Origin: Candidatus Liptonbacteria bacterium CG11_big_fil_rev_8_21_14_0_20_35_14
GTDB lineage: Bacteria > Patescibacteriota > Minisyncoccia > UBA6257 > XYB1-36-10
Length of the DNA stretch: 11,865 bases
Assembly (NCBI GenBank): GCA_002796205.1
Contig: PCWO01000022.1
Span: 1-11,865, forward strand
Reading direction: 5' to 3'
Shown: one piece after another, positions 1 through 6,625 of the stretch
Layout of the letters: the number at the start of each line of letters is the position of its first letter
Numbering within the stretch: the first letter of the stretch is position 1
Translations under genes and position numbers: made by a program
Notes under the pieces: model-generated
Database searches by the model: none
What the model was told of the DNA's origin: nothing
Seen by the model: the letters and a program-made list of their open reading frames with translations, nothing else

Positions 1-10
1 AAAACAAAAA

Positions 11-36
11 AACAGTCTTATTTTAGTAAGGCTGTT
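11..36. terminator. Bidirectional intrinsic terminator downstream of nrdJ
   Basis: A 10-bp stem (11-20 with 27-36, one G-T wobble) closes a six-base loop, TTTTAG. On the plus strand it runs into a T tract (35-41). On the minus strand the complement of the A tract at 1-12 gives a similar T tract. It begins 17 nt beyond the nrdJ stop codon, so it should end the nrdJ transcript. It could also end a plus-strand gene lying left of the window. Confidence 0.8.
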
Positions 37-52
37 TTTTTGTTTGTTTTAT

Positions 53-2389
53 TTATTTTAATCCGGCTTTTTCAGCAGCTTCATCGGCAACAGCAATATC
101 TACCTCACAAACACCACCAGAACAGGCGAGCTCTTTAGCACCAACCGTATTATCTTCTCTTTCGTAGGTAATAATTTGAGAAAAATCTATTTCTGGCAAA
201 GAGGCTAATATCTCGTTATATCTATCCTCTGTTATCTCTTCGTATGGGGCGAGACGGTAAGCGTGGTCGGAGCGTGGAAGAAAGGATAAGCCACCTATTA
301 TATCCCAGTTTTCGTATATCCAGTTAGCAACTTTAACCCATTCATCATCTGAAACCGATATAGTGACTGAAGGATTGTGTTCAGTATAATTTTCTTTAAC
401 TAGTTTCCAGTGCTCTAATTGGTCTATAGCCGAAAGAGAGTCTTTGTAGGCGTCACTCTTAGGAGCTTTAACTGGAAAATCTAATACAAAAGTGGTGGCG
501 TCTTCATGGTTTTGACCAACCTCGGGATGATGGGGGTATTTTTGGTCTTTAAGCATTTTAAAGAGTGGGTCGGAGGCGGCAATACGCACGCGCCTGATAT
601 AGAATGGGGCGTGCCTTGGATGCATACCAGAGGCGGCATCAACTAGTTGACTAACTGTTCCACTTGGTTTAACACAGGTAATACAGGTTGAGGCGTTTAT
701 ACCAAAACGAACAGCGTATTCTTTATTAGTTTTAATGGCTAAATCTCTCATTTTTTGTAAAGTTTCTTTATTATGAACCGCTTTTGAATCCCATTGACCG
801 GTAACCGATACTCCGAGCAGTCTTTCCTCATCACAATTCTTTTTCCATTCCGGGGAAAGATATGGGAAGTTGGTTAAAGTTGATTGATAGGTTCCAAGAA
901 TAGTGGCAATACGAGTTTTTCTAAGGAGAGATTCTTCGGTGTCATTTTCACGAGCGACTACCTCGGAAAGGTTGCAAAACTGTTTTGACCTTAAAACAAT
1001 TTCCCCACAAGGATTAACCCCGCTTCTAGATAAATGGGGTTCAAAAACACGCCAACGCCTGGCTGGTAGTTGAGTTTTTAGACCAGCGCGATTAAAAATA
1101 CCCCTTTCTCCTGTTTTAGCTTTAGCCAAAGAAAGCCATTCTTGCATAAATTCAACGTTGTCTGGTTTTTGATTATAGGCAACAGAGTTATTAGCAAGTG
1201 AGCGATGTGGGTGCGTTAGATAAAATTGACCAACTTTAGCATCTCGCATTTCTTTATCGTCTAATTCCGAGAGAGAGATAAGAGCACTACGTCTAACACC
1301 ACCGGCGACAACTATTTCCCCGATTTTACAGATAATATCGTGAGCATCTATATTTCTTAATCTCTTACCCTGACGAGAGAGGATGGTTTCTTTAGTAAAA
1401 GACATAAGCGATCTTAAAGGGTCTGGGCCCGAACTTTGTCCACCCATAGTTTTTAATCTGGCGCCAGATGGACGAAGTTTACCGTAATCAAAATTTATAT
1501 CCTTACCTTCATACCAAGTTTTAATGCCAAGTGTTAAAGCATTACCCCAACCCTCTTTACTATCTTCAATTATATGAGTTGGCAGTTTATCTCCGATTTG
1601 ACGATTTATAATAGGAAGTTCCTGAATATTTTGGCTTTCAACAGAAAAACCAACGCCCGCACCACACATCAAGATATACATAATTTCGGCAAAATCCTCT
1701 AACTTGGATGGGGCAATAAATGAACAGTTATAGGCGCAAATATTTGTTTTGCGCGCCGCCTCGCCGGCACCCCAGAGCAGTCGCATAGACGGCATAGATT
1801 CTTGTTTAAGAATCGCGTTTCTAATTTCAGCATACTCTTCTTCGGTTAGTTTAGCACCGATATTTTCACGCATAAAATTAATATACCGATCAATAGTTTC
1901 AATCCAGGTTTCTCTTCTTTCTTCGCCATCTATCCAACGAGAGTATGTACGATAATAGATAAACTCCGAAAGAGGATTTCTGAAATACTTTTTACTCTTA
2001 GCCACTAGTTCTTTAACATTTTGAGGAATTAGTTTTTCTTTATCTCTAATTTTTGACCGCTCTTGTCTGTATATAATATAGGCCTTAGCGGTATTGACCA
2101 TGCCGTCTCTCATAAGGGTTATCTCAACAATATCTTGAACATCCTCAACTCTGATTTGATCTTCTTTACCGCGAAAAACTTCTTTAATTTTTACAATGAC
2201 ATCATTTGAGATGATTTCGGCTTTGTCGGCGTTAAACTCACCGGTAGCCCGGCCGGCTTTCAAAATTGCATTGGTAATGAGCGACTGATTAAAAGGAGCT
2301 TGGATACCATTTCTTTTGGTAATAAATTTTATATCGTTTGGGGCCATGGCTTGTTTTATTTTAATTAATTTTAATGGGTCTAAATTCAA
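53..2389 (-). CDS. nrdJ: Adenosylcobalamin-dependent (class II) ribonucleotide reductase with N-terminal ATP cone
   Basis: Reduces ribonucleotides to deoxyribonucleotides using a thiyl radical generated from coenzyme B12; cytoplasmic. Residues about 19-110 read as an ATP cone, the allosteric activity domain. The barrel follows, with NCSF (C222), the LMCGAGVGFSVE segment (240-251), NPCGEI with the presumed thiyl cysteine C461, and FCN (C472) exactly 11 residues later, as in the Lactobacillus leichmannii monomeric enzyme. The tail has a C-x4-C pair (C756/C761), the usual reductant shuttle. At 778 aa it is longer than the Lactobacillus enzyme, which lacks an ATP cone; 17 residues follow the last cysteine. 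No NrdB-like radical subunit is present, as expected for class II. The start is unresolved: the longest frame begins at TTG (2389), but the ATG at 2347 (Met15) keeps the whole ATP cone and neither has a good ribosome binding site. Triphosphate versus diphosphate specificity is not certain from sequence. Confidence 0.93.
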   Translation of the reverse strand: MNLDPLKLIKIKQAMAPNDIKFITKRNGIQAPFNQSLITNAILKAGRATGEFNADKAEIISNDVIVKIKEVFRGKEDQIRVEDVQDIVEITLMRDGMVNTAKAYIIYRQERSKIRDKEKLIPQNVKELVAKSKKYFRNPLSEFIYYRTYSRWIDGEERRETWIETIDRYINFMRENIGAKLTEEEYAEIRNAILKQESMPSMRLLWGAGEAARKTNICAYNCSFIAPSKLEDFAEIMYILMCGAGVGFSVESQNIQELPIINRQIGDKLPTHIIEDSKEGWGNALTLGIKTWYEGKDINFDYGKLRPSGARLKTMGGQSSGPDPLRSLMSFTKETILSRQGKRLRNIDAHDIICKIGEIVVAGGVRRSALISLSELDDKEMRDAKVGQFYLTHPHRSLANNSVAYNQKPDNVEFMQEWLSLAKAKTGERGIFNRAGLKTQLPARRWRVFEPHLSRSGVNPCGEIVLRSKQFCNLSEVVARENDTEESLLRKTRIATILGTYQSTLTNFPYLSPEWKKNCDEERLLGVSVTGQWDSKAVHNKETLQKMRDLAIKTNKEYAVRFGINASTCITCVKPSGTVSQLVDAASGMHPRHAPFYIRRVRIAASDPLFKMLKDQKYPHHPEVGQNHEDATTFVLDFPVKAPKSDAYKDSLSAIDQLEHWKLVKENYTEHNPSVTISVSDDEWVKVANWIYENWDIIGGLSFLPRSDHAYRLAPYEEITEDRYNEILASLPEIDFSQIITYEREDNTVGAKELACSGGVCEVDIAVADEAAEKAGLK

Positions 2390-2434
2390 GCCTTTGAGAT
2401 AAAGGTGTTAGAAATTAGTGCGTTTTGTATTAAG

Positions 2435-2440
2435 ATTATA
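2435..2440 (-). promoter_or_regulatory. Putative -10 box of nrdJ
   Basis: The minus strand reads TATAAT at 2440-2435, about 46 nt upstream of the TTG start and 88 nt upstream of the alternative ATG. No convincing -35 hexamer sits at 16-18 bp spacing. A perfect DnaA box lies where the -35 would be. A second weak option, TAAAAT at 2363-2358, is only 10 nt from the ATG at 2347. Confidence 0.4.
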
Positions 2441-2460
2441 CGGATGTTTTTTTATATCCC

Positions 2461-2469
2461 TGTGGATAA
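2461..2469 (-). promoter_or_regulatory. DnaA box in the nrdJ-recG divergent promoter region
   Basis: TGTGGATAA on the plus strand is TTATCCACA on the minus strand, a perfect match to the classic bacterial DnaA box. It lies about 20 nt upstream of the putative nrdJ -10 box. DnaA is known to control nrdAB transcription in E. coli, so control of reductase expression by DnaA is plausible here, but it is only inferred. A single box cannot establish an origin. Confidence 0.45.
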
Positions 2470-2540
2470 GGTTACGAAGGCGAGATTTAATCTTGAGTTT
2501 CTAACCCTTGACCAATTTTTTTTTAGATTCTTAATTTTGA

Positions 2541-2569
2541 TTGACCTTTTTTAAACTTTTCTGTATAGT
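2541..2569 (+). promoter_or_regulatory. Putative sigma70-type upstream promoter of recG
   Basis: TTGACC at 2541-2546 is followed after 17 bp by TATAGT at 2564-2569. That predicts a start near 2576 and a leader of roughly 59 nt before the recG GTG. A second TTGACC at 2508-2513 has no matching -10 box at proper spacing. This would be an alternative to the leaderless promoter nearer the gene. Confidence 0.4.
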
Positions 2570-2621
2570 AAATTTTAATTTAGAAAAGTGCTTTTTTATT
2601 TAAAAAAAATAAAAAATATTA

Positions 2622-2627
2622 TATAAT
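2622..2627 (+). promoter_or_regulatory. Consensus -10 box placed for a leaderless recG transcript
   Basis: TATAAT at 2622-2627 is followed by seven bases and then the GTG start at 2635, so a normal initiation distance would start the mRNA at or next to the start codon. The -35 region (2599-2604, TTTAAA) is poor. The AGG at 2628-2630 could instead serve as a weak ribosome binding site if transcription starts further upstream. Confidence 0.5.
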
Positions 2628-2634
2628 AGGCGCA

Positions 2635-4743
2635 GTGATAACACTCGATACAAAGGTAAAAGAACTTTATGGAATCGGGCCTAAATTTTTAGATAGATTA
2701 AACAAACTCCATATTAATACCGTCAGAGATCTTTTGTATCATTTCCCTTTTCGTTACGATGACTTTTCCACAACTTCTTTAATAGCCGATGTAGCGCCGG
2801 GGCAGACGGTGACTATTTGTGCGACTATAGAAAAAGTTAATTTAAGACACAGTTTTAAAAAAAAAATGACGATCGTGGAGGCTTTTTTACACGATGAAAC
2901 CGGCTTAATAAAAGCTATATGGTTTAATCAGCCATATATAAAAAATGCTTTAATGCCTCAAAAACAGTTTAATTTTTCTGGGAAGATTAATTTATATCAA
3001 GGAGAGATGACTTTATCTAATCCTATGTATGAGCCTTATGGAGGAGTAAACAAACATACAGGCAGACTAGTGCCAATATATCCAGAAACAAGAGGCATAA
3101 CCTCTAAAGGTATCAGGTATATAGTAAAGCCCTTAATTGAAAATTTGGCCGAAATAACAGATCCGATTCCTGATTTTGTTTTAGATAAATATAATATACC
3201 GGATATAAATGAATCACTTAGAGTAATTCATTATCCGTCTTCTATTGAGGAGGCTTTGGTAGCGCGCCGTAGATTTGCTTTTGAGGAGATGCTTATGCTC
3301 TCTTTATTTAATTTAAAGCGCAAAATAAATATGAGTCGCGAGCAGGCTCTTTCTATACCGTTAGATGTTGAATTTATAAAAGAAACATTAAAGAAGTTAC
3401 CTTTTACAATTACCCAGGCGCAAAAAAGAAGTTTGTTTGAAATTTTTCAGGATATGGAAAAGTCTCACCCGATGAATAGATTACTCCAGGGAGATGTGGG
3501 GAGTGGAAAAACAATAGTGGCGACGTTAGCGGCGCTTCAAGTAGTTAAAGCAAGGGCGCAAGTGGCTTTTATGGCTCCGACTGAAATACTGGCTAGACAA
3601 CATTATGCAACTTTAACATCCCTGATACCCAATATAAAAAAAGTGGGGCTGGTAGTTGGAGGCTTAAAAGGGAAAATATTTTTTGAGAAAGAGGTTGAGA
3701 GCGAGATAGGAAAAAAAGAGTTGCAAAATAAAATAAAATTAGGAGATGTGTCTATCGTAGTTGGGACTCACGCTCTGATTCAAAAAGATATTAGTTTTAA
3801 AAACTTAGGATTAGTTATAATAGACGAACAACATAGATTTGGAGTTGAACAGAGAGCCGAACTTTTAAAGAAGGTGGGTAAAAAACATGTCCCCCATTTT
3901 TTATCAATGTCGGCTACGCCCATACCAAGAACTTTAACCTTAACAGTGTTCGGTGATTTAAATTTATCGGTGATTGATGAATTACCTCAGGGTAGGAAAA
4001 AAATTGAGACTTTTATAATTGCACCCGACAATAGAAATAAAGCTTATCAATTTATTAAAGAGCAAGTAAATGAAGGCAGACAAGTTTTTGTGATTTGTCC
4101 ACGCATAGAAATATCCGAAAGCGAAATGGAAACTGAAAACGCTTTCAACAGAGTGGAGTTAAAAAATGTTAAAGAAGAATTTGATAAATTATCAAAAAAA
4201 ATTTTCCCCGATTTAAAAGTTTTAAGTTTGCACGGAAAAATGAAGCCAAAAGAAAAAGAGGAGGTAATGAAAAATTTTAAAGATGGTAAAGCGGATATAT
4301 TAGTCTCAACCTCGGTGGTTGAGGTGGGAGTAGATATACCAAACGCTACCATTATGATGATAGAAAGTGCAGACAGATTTGGGCTGTCGCAACTCTATCA
4401 ATTTAGAGGAAGAGTGGGACGAGGCGAACATCAATCATATTGTTTTCTTTTTACGGAGTCGGATTCAAAACTAACCTTACAAAGACTAGAGGCTTTAAAA
4501 AATGCCAAGAATGGATTTGAGTTAGCCGAAAAAGATTTAGAGATTCGTGGGCCGGGTCAATTTATTGGCAAAAGACAAACCGGCGTACCGGATACGGCTA
4601 TGAAATCTTTAACGAATTTATCGGTGATTAAAGATGTCAGAGACGCGGCAATCAGTATTTTAAAAGAGGATCCTGATTTAAAAAAATATGAGACTTTAAA
4701 AAATAGATTAAGAGATTTTGAAAAGAGCGTACACGAGGAATAA
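2635..4743 (+). CDS. recG: ATP-dependent DNA helicase RecG
   Basis: Superfamily 2 helicase that remodels stalled replication forks and drives branch migration of Holliday junctions. At 702 aa it is full length for the family. The N-terminal wedge/OB region (about 1-240) opens with the GIGPKF and DLLYHFPFRY stretch typical of RecG. The helicase core shows Walker A GDVGSGKT (286-293), the DEQH box (397-400), SATPIPRT (426-433), motif V STSVVEVGVDIPNA (558-571) and motif VI GRVGRG (592-597). The RecG-specific hook region RGPGQFIGKRQTG (638-650) follows. The start is GTG at 2635; the frame is open upstream to a TAG at 2581 but has no other start codon there. It is transcribed divergently from nrdJ and converges on the glycosyltransferase gene. 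Confidence 0.97.
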   Translation: MITLDTKVKELYGIGPKFLDRLNKLHINTVRDLLYHFPFRYDDFSTTSLIADVAPGQTVTICATIEKVNLRHSFKKKMTIVEAFLHDETGLIKAIWFNQPYIKNALMPQKQFNFSGKINLYQGEMTLSNPMYEPYGGVNKHTGRLVPIYPETRGITSKGIRYIVKPLIENLAEITDPIPDFVLDKYNIPDINESLRVIHYPSSIEEALVARRRFAFEEMLMLSLFNLKRKINMSREQALSIPLDVEFIKETLKKLPFTITQAQKRSLFEIFQDMEKSHPMNRLLQGDVGSGKTIVATLAALQVVKARAQVAFMAPTEILARQHYATLTSLIPNIKKVGLVVGGLKGKIFFEKEVESEIGKKELQNKIKLGDVSIVVGTHALIQKDISFKNLGLVIIDEQHRFGVEQRAELLKKVGKKHVPHFLSMSATPIPRTLTLTVFGDLNLSVIDELPQGRKKIETFIIAPDNRNKAYQFIKEQVNEGRQVFVICPRIEISESEMETENAFNRVELKNVKEEFDKLSKKIFPDLKVLSLHGKMKPKEKEEVMKNFKDGKADILVSTSVVEVGVDIPNATIMMIESADRFGLSQLYQFRGRVGRGEHQSYCFLFTESDSKLTLQRLEALKNAKNGFELAEKDLEIRGPGQFIGKRQTGVPDTAMKSLTNLSVIKDVRDAAISILKEDPDLKKYETLKNRLRDFEKSVHEE

Positions 4744-4775
4744 ATAAAAAAAGCCCTAAAGGATCTTAGGGCTTT
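4744..4775. terminator. Intrinsic terminator between convergent recG and glycosyltransferase genes
   Basis: A perfect 10-bp stem (4750-4759 with 4766-4775) closes the loop AGGATC. On the minus strand it is followed by a seven-T run and further T-rich sequence, so it is best suited to end minus-strand transcripts coming from the glycosyltransferase gene, whose stop codon lies nearly 190 nt away. On the plus strand it begins a few bases after the recG stop but has only the three Ts of the stem itself, so it may be a weaker terminator for recG. Confidence 0.75.
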
Positions 4776-4821
4776 CGAGTTGTTGTTGAAATAATTTGTT
4801 TTAAAAAACTTTGGAATATAG

Positions 4822-4916
4822 GTTTAACGCCTAGTAATGTTTTGTGCGTAAACTTAGTTTACATTTCAGAGGTTCTTAAAACCTTTCAACTATGTCAAAG
4901 AACTATTGAAAGTTCT
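4822..4916. other. Cluster of small hairpins in the convergent intergenic region
   Basis: Four possible stems lie in this gene-free stretch: 4822-4830 with 4846-4853 (8 bp, one bulged A); a 15-nt near-perfect palindrome at 4848-4862, which shares bases with the first stem and so excludes it; 4868-4874 with 4880-4886 (7 bp including one wobble); and 4899-4904 with 4911-4916 (6 bp, loop ATTGAA). No open reading frame with coding character is present. The cluster may be 3' UTR structure of the glycosyltransferase transcript or an unrecognised small RNA. It matches no RNA family I know. Confidence 0.3.
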
Positions 4917-4950
4917 GACTTAAGATTAGCACAACCACACAAGAAGCAAA

Positions 4951-4959
4951 TGTGGATAA
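4951..4959 (-). promoter_or_regulatory. Second perfect DnaA box
   Basis: TGTGGATAA on the plus strand (TTATCCACA on the minus) lies three bases beyond the stop codon of the glycosyltransferase gene. It is identical to the box at 2461-2469. It sits between two gene 3' ends, so promoter control is unlikely. It could be a DnaA titration site or a chance match. Confidence 0.35.
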
Positions 4960-4962
4960 CTT

Positions 4963-6537
4963 TTATTTGGTATTTCTAAACTTGGGAGTAACCCAAAAAC
5001 CCAGTTTAAATCTGCCTCCGAGGGCAAGTCTGGTCTGAGCCTCTAGGCCAGGTAAGCTCCCAAATATAATAAGAGTGATAGGCATTAAAACCCATTGAAT
5101 TATGTATATTAAGTAGTGATACCACTTAAACCATTTTGGTTTGGAAGGAAGAAGAATGACCGACATAATAGCCGAGCTAACAATACCAATCATAGCCAAG
5201 GTCATAATAAATCTAGTAACTTCGGGGAGTGAGTAGGAGAGAAGTGAATAATTAAAATGTTCTCCACCTAAATAAAGGGGTAGCCAACCTAAAGCAAAAA
5301 TTAATAAAGCGTTGGTGGCCCAAGAATGAAAACCTTCAAGCGTAATAAATGACCAATAAATTTTTTTATACCAAGGAATGATTTTATTTTGCCTAAAACC
5401 TTCTAACATATAGGGTACGTTTTCAACTCCCCAACCCCAACGCCTTTGTTGTTTGTAGATATTTTTCATTGTTTTCCAAAACTTTGGAGTAGCATTACTA
5501 TCCATAGAGACGGGGTAGTTCAACGGCTCAACTTTCCAATCACTATCATAATGTAAAAAACATTGCCAAAAAATTCTTGAATCTTCAGAGACTAAATCCT
5601 TGCCCCAAAAACCAATATCGGATAAAGCTTTAAAAGGCATGGAGTGGGAAGAAAAAGTTGTCAGTCTTTCGGGCCGAGCCTGTTGCATCATTTGCCAGAA
5701 GGTAGCCGAAAAAGAAACGACGCGAGCCAAAGCTGGAGTGGTGTAAATATTATTTATAAAAAGTGGAATGGGTTGATAACTGGAACGAAGTGGTTTTTTA
5801 CAGGTTAAAAATTTATAAGTTAAAATACCAAAGTATTCTTGGTAGACAGTTGTATCAATATCAAAAACTGATACCAAGATATTTTCGTAGGGAATATTTT
5901 GTTTATCAATAATTTCTGCTTGAGCAAATTTCCCCATCCAGGATTCGTTTGAACCTTTACCGGGAATTTCGCCGAGTAAATTGGCCGGATGATTTGTAAT
6001 TTTAAAACAATAAAATTTATCTTCGTATTCTTTTTTTATCTTAATAGCGGTTTGCTTGGCAATATCTTGAGCCCTCTCCTCTGCTCCTAAAATAATAATA
6101 AATTTATTTTTATCATAATTAGAATTTAAAATACTTTCTAGGCTTTCTTTAATAACCTCATGTGATTCTTTATAAAATGGTAAGAGAATTAGATGATATA
6201 CATCGTCATAGTTTATATTGAGATTTTTATTAACCCCTAAATTTTTTAATTTTGTCAGCCAATCTATTTTGAGATTTTTTTTCATTTCACTATAGGCATG
6301 ATTGAGGTGAAAGGATAGAAAGATAGTTTTTAGAAGCCAATAAATATCAAACAGAATAATAAAAATAGCCACAAAAGTTGGTGTTAAATAAGATAATAAA
6401 AACATGGCTACTATAGTTAGCCACGCAATACTCGCTGGTATAATTTCGAAGAATTTACGCACGACTTTATTAAACCAAAAAAATATTATTATGGCAAGTT
6501 GCCTTAGTAATATATTTATATTATTATCAGAAAACAT
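4963..6537 (-). CDS. Membrane glycosyltransferase, GT2 family
   Basis: Predicted to transfer a sugar from a nucleotide- or lipid-linked donor at the cytoplasmic membrane, probably in cell-surface polysaccharide synthesis; donor and acceptor are unknown. Hydrophobic segments lie at about 33-70 (likely two helices), with a possible further one near 10-22. The GT-A catalytic domain spans roughly 112-370 with LLPFYKES (118-125), the metal-binding DID (226-228), the acidic ED (318-319) and QQRRW (363-367), the Q-x-x-R-W signature of processive GT2 enzymes. Three more hydrophobic segments follow (about 400-425, 438-465, 473-495). This arrangement resembles cellulose- or hyaluronan-synthase-like proteins, and the EAQTRLALGG-type tail resembles GT2 proteins of Patescibacteria. 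The ATG at 6537 directly touches the 5' base of the opposing tRNA gene, so its upstream sequence is antisense tRNA; AGGG two bases before ATG is too close for a good ribosome binding site. Expression by read-through from the NRAMP-like gene is likely. Confidence 0.85.
   Translation of the reverse strand: MFSDNNINILLRQLAIIIFFWFNKVVRKFFEIIPASIAWLTIVAMFLLSYLTPTFVAIFIILFDIYWLLKTIFLSFHLNHAYSEMKKNLKIDWLTKLKNLGVNKNLNINYDDVYHLILLPFYKESHEVIKESLESILNSNYDKNKFIIILGAEERAQDIAKQTAIKIKKEYEDKFYCFKITNHPANLLGEIPGKGSNESWMGKFAQAEIIDKQNIPYENILVSVFDIDTTVYQEYFGILTYKFLTCKKPLRSSYQPIPLFINNIYTTPALARVVSFSATFWQMMQQARPERLTTFSSHSMPFKALSDIGFWGKDLVSEDSRIFWQCFLHYDSDWKVEPLNYPVSMDSNATPKFWKTMKNIYKQQRRWGWGVENVPYMLEGFRQNKIIPWYKKIYWSFITLEGFHSWATNALLIFALGWLPLYLGGEHFNYSLLSYSLPEVTRFIMTLAMIGIVSSAIMSVILLPSKPKWFKWYHYLIYIIQWVLMPITLIIFGSLPGLEAQTRLALGGRFKLGFWVTPKFRNTK
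6499..6527 (+). promoter_or_regulatory. Putative promoter of the tRNA-Glu gene, inside the glycosyltransferase gene
   Basis: TTGCCT at 6499-6504 and TATTAT at 6522-6527 are separated by 17 bp. This predicts a start near 6534, about four bases before the mature tRNA 5' end at 6538. It overlaps the first 13 or so codons of the glycosyltransferase gene on the other strand. Confidence 0.55.
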
Positions 6538-6609
6538 GACCCTATCGTCTAGAGGTTAGGACGCCAGGTTTTCATCCTGGTAACCGGGGTTCAATTCCCC
6601 GTAGGGTCG
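6538..6609 (+). tRNA. tRNA-Glu (anticodon UUC)
   Basis: A full cloverleaf of 72 nt is visible. The acceptor stem is GACCCTA with TAGGGTC (6602-6608) and the discriminator base is G6609. The D arm GTCTAGAGGTTAGGAC closely resembles E. coli tRNA-Glu. The anticodon stem is CCAGG/CCTGG around the loop TTTTCAT, giving anticodon TTC (reads GAA/GAG). The variable loop is TAAC and the T stem is CGGGG/CCCCG with loop TTCAATT. CCA is not encoded, so a CCA-adding enzyme is needed. A T6 run with a weak AAAG/CTTT hairpin (6614-6627) may terminate transcription. Confidence 0.97.
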
Positions 6610-6625
6610 CTATAAAGTGTCTTTT

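Noticed and set aside
1749..1955. Plus-strand open frame of 68 codons
   Set aside because: It lies wholly antisense inside nrdJ, whose motifs are continuous there; the translation has no recognisable domain.
2390..2634. Possible NrdR operator or cobalamin riboswitch upstream of nrdJ
   Set aside because: No tandem NrdR-box palindromes were found, and the leader is too short and lacks the B12-box type sequence of a cobalamin riboswitch.
2461..2634. Replication origin, suggested by a DnaA box next to an AT-rich stretch
   Set aside because: Only one box is present here, and there is no dnaA, dnaN or other origin-linked gene in the window.
4047..4352. Minus-strand open frame of 101 codons
   Set aside because: It is antisense to the RecG helicase core, which is clearly coding; the Ser/Phe-rich translation is typical of a shadow frame.
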